Origin: Pseudomonadota bacterium
GTDB taxonomy: Bacteria; Desulfobacterota; DSM-4660; Desulfatiglandales; B25-G16
DNA: 5,796 bases
Direction: 5' to 3'
Assembly (NCBI GenBank): GCA_015223015.1
Contig: JADFWK010000126.1
Location: 1 to 5,796 of the forward strand
In this document: piece by piece, positions 4,336 to 5,796 of the stretch
Position numbering within the stretch: position 1 is the stretch's first letter
How the letters are laid out: each line of letters starts with the position of its first letter
Made by a program: the position numbers and the translations under genes
The notes under the pieces: generated by a model
What the model was told of the DNA's origin: nothing
What the model saw: the letters and a program-made list of their open reading frames with translations, nothing else
The model's database searches: none

Positions 4336-5796
4336 AGCTTGATTACTTATTGAAGGGCCAACATGTCCTTGAACAGCACGGAAAGGCAGATATTGAGATC
4401 ACCGGGCTGACTACGGATTCACGAGCGGTTGAAAAGAGTTATCTCTTTGTTGCGGTCAAGGGCAGCAATGAAGACGGACACCGGTATCTGGATCATGCAA
4501 TTCACAAAGGCGCCCATGCCTTGTTAGTGGAACATGTTGAAAAGGTTTTTGGGGGTGTGACTATTGTCAGGGTACCTGATACGAGGGTCGCCCTTTCTGA
4601 GCTGGCGAGCCGGTTTTACCATTATCCGGCCCGTAACCTGAATTTGATAGGAATTACTGGCACTAATGGTAAGACAACAACGAGTTATCTTCTCGAGACA
4701 ATATTGATGGAAGCGGGACGGGAGGTAGGGGTTATCGGGACCATCAGCTATCGGTTTAAGGAGAAATCCCTTGGTGCATCGTTAACCACACCTGAATCCA
4801 CTGATTTAATGAGAATGATGCGCGAGATGAAAGATGCCGGTGTTGCCGACATAATAATTGAGGTCTCGTCTCACTCTTTGGATCAGGGAAGGACCAGAGG
4901 GCTGAAATGGTCACGGGCAATATTTACCAGTTTTTCCAGAGATCATCTTGATTACCATTCGTCAATGGAAGAGTATTTCAGAGCAAAATCGCTGCTCTTT
5001 GATTCGCTGGGGGAGAATCAGAAAAGCGATGAGGCAAAGGCGATAATCAACATGGATGATCCAAAAGGCACGATATTACAAAAGATAACAAAGGTCCCTG
5101 TTGTCAGTTACGGTCTGGGAGATGGGTGTCTGGTGAGTGCTGCTGATATTGAATCTAGCGCGGAAGGATTACATTTTAGACTTCTTACGCCTTCCGGGGA
5201 GGTACCCATTATCTCTCCGCTGCTGGGTCAGATGAATGTGTATAATATCTTGGCGGCTGCTGCTACTGCCTTTAGCTATGATATAGATCCGGAAACAATT
5301 GCAAGGGGCATAAAAAGGCTGAGCTATATTCCTGGCAGGCTTCAGCGCGTAGAGAACAAGAGAGGGCTTTCGGTTCTCGTTGATTATGCTCACACCCCCG
5401 ACGCACTGGAAAAGGTGCTGCAAACAGTTAAGCAGTTTGCGAAAGCGAGGTTGATCACTGTTTTTGGATGTGGAGGTGACCGGGACAGAGGTAAGAGACC
5501 AGAAATGGGGAAGATTGCGGGAAACTATGGTGATCTTGTCATCATTACCTCAGACAACCCCAGGGGAGAAGATCCGGCAGCGATTGTCGGTGAGATTGAG
5601 CCTGGAATCAGAGAATCAGGGCTCGACAAGGTTAACCCCGATCTTCCATATAATAGCAGGGGCTATCAAATTATTTTGGATCGAAGAAAGGCTATCCAGG
5701 CCGCTATCCAACTGGCTCACAAAGAAGACATTGTGGTGATAGCTGGTAAAGGACATGAGGATTATCAGATTATTGGAAAGACAAAAAGATACTTTA
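4332..5796 (+). CDS. murE: UDP-MurNAc-L-Ala-D-Glu:meso-diaminopimelate ligase MurE (3' end cut)
   Basis: The frame is open for 488 codons from ATG 4332 to the window edge with no frameshift. MurE is the cytoplasmic ATP-dependent ligase that adds the third amino acid of the peptidoglycan stem peptide. Visible features are an N-terminal domain with TDSRAV (28-33), the ATP loop GTNGKTT (110-116), TTPES (152-156), EVSSHSLDQGR (177-187), DHLDYH (204-209) with Lys219 in YFRAK as the expected carbamylated lysine, PGRLQ (334-338), DYAHTPDALE (351-360), FGCGGDRDRGKRP (378-390), DNPR (408-411) and GKGHEDYQ (472-479). DNPR is the mark of enzymes that use meso-diaminopimelate, not lysine. By comparison with the family, about 20 residues are missing. 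The start has no clear Shine-Dalgarno sequence and sits in a heptad repeat; it gives a normal MurE N-terminus. One variant is TSFSRDHLDYHSS, where most members have TNL...DHLDYHG. Confidence 0.96.
   Translation, partial: MKLDYLLKGQHVLEQHGKADIEITGLTTDSRAVEKSYLFVAVKGSNEDGHRYLDHAIHKGAHALLVEHVEKVFGGVTIVRVPDTRVALSELASRFYHYPARNLNLIGITGTNGKTTTSYLLETILMEAGREVGVIGTISYRFKEKSLGASLTTPESTDLMRMMREMKDAGVADIIIEVSSHSLDQGRTRGLKWSRAIFTSFSRDHLDYHSSMEEYFRAKSLLFDSLGENQKSDEAKAIINMDDPKGTILQKITKVPVVSYGLGDGCLVSAADIESSAEGLHFRLLTPSGEVPIISPLLGQMNVYNILAAAATAFSYDIDPETIARGIKRLSYIPGRLQRVENKRGLSVLVDYAHTPDALEKVLQTVKQFAKARLITVFGCGGDRDRGKRPEMGKIAGNYGDLVIITSDNPRGEDPAAIVGEIEPGIRESGLDKVNPDLPYNSRGYQIILDRRKAIQAAIQLAHKEDIVVIAGKGHEDYQIIGKTKRYF

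Noticed and set aside
5464..5739. Plus-strand frame of 91 residues within murE.
   Set aside because: It is out of frame with conserved MurE motifs (GGDRDRGKRP, DNPR) that occupy the same bases.

Overview
The window holds the front end of a division and cell wall (dcw) cluster, read left to right in the order mraZ, rsmH (mraW), ftsL, ftsI, murE. To its left, on the opposite strand, lies the 5' part of a flavoredoxin-like flavin reductase gene. The gene order, a MurE with the DNPR signature of meso-diaminopimelate addition, an FtsI-type transpeptidase ending in a PASTA domain, a moderate GC content and a flavoredoxin neighbour together fit a Gram-negative, probably anaerobic bacterium of the former Deltaproteobacteria (Desulfobacterota) or a related lineage. 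This placement is inference from gene features; no species can be named.

Layout. Positions 1-248 (minus) encode the N-terminal 82 residues of the flavin reductase, cut by the window edge. Positions 249-633 separate the divergent genes. This gap contains the reductase ribosome binding site, a possible 45-codon reading frame that I do not recognise (390-527), some small inverted repeats, and the dcw promoter with an overlapping array of MraZ boxes (573-624). mraZ (634-1092) and rsmH (1105-2040) are 12 bases apart. ftsL follows at once, with an ambiguous start. ftsL and ftsI overlap by ATGA (2326-2329). A 68-base gap made almost entirely of degenerate 7-base repeats leads into murE (4332 to the window end), which lacks only its last few residues.

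How the genes work together. MraZ is the cluster's transcription factor and probably represses its own promoter through the 10-base-spaced AAAGTGK boxes. RsmH methylates 16S rRNA. FtsL and FtsI are membrane proteins of the septal peptidoglycan machine. MurE adds meso-diaminopimelate to the UDP-MurNAc-dipeptide in the cytoplasm, making the precursor that FtsI-type enzymes later crosslink. The rest of the cluster (expected murF, mraY and so on) would lie to the right.

No new multigene system is visible: this is a conserved housekeeping locus. The points that deserve a second look are the MraZ box array, the heptad repeat that supplies the murE leader, an 11-bp perfect hairpin inside rsmH, a degenerate second DXXXR motif in MraZ, and the small unidentified reading frame upstream of mraZ.
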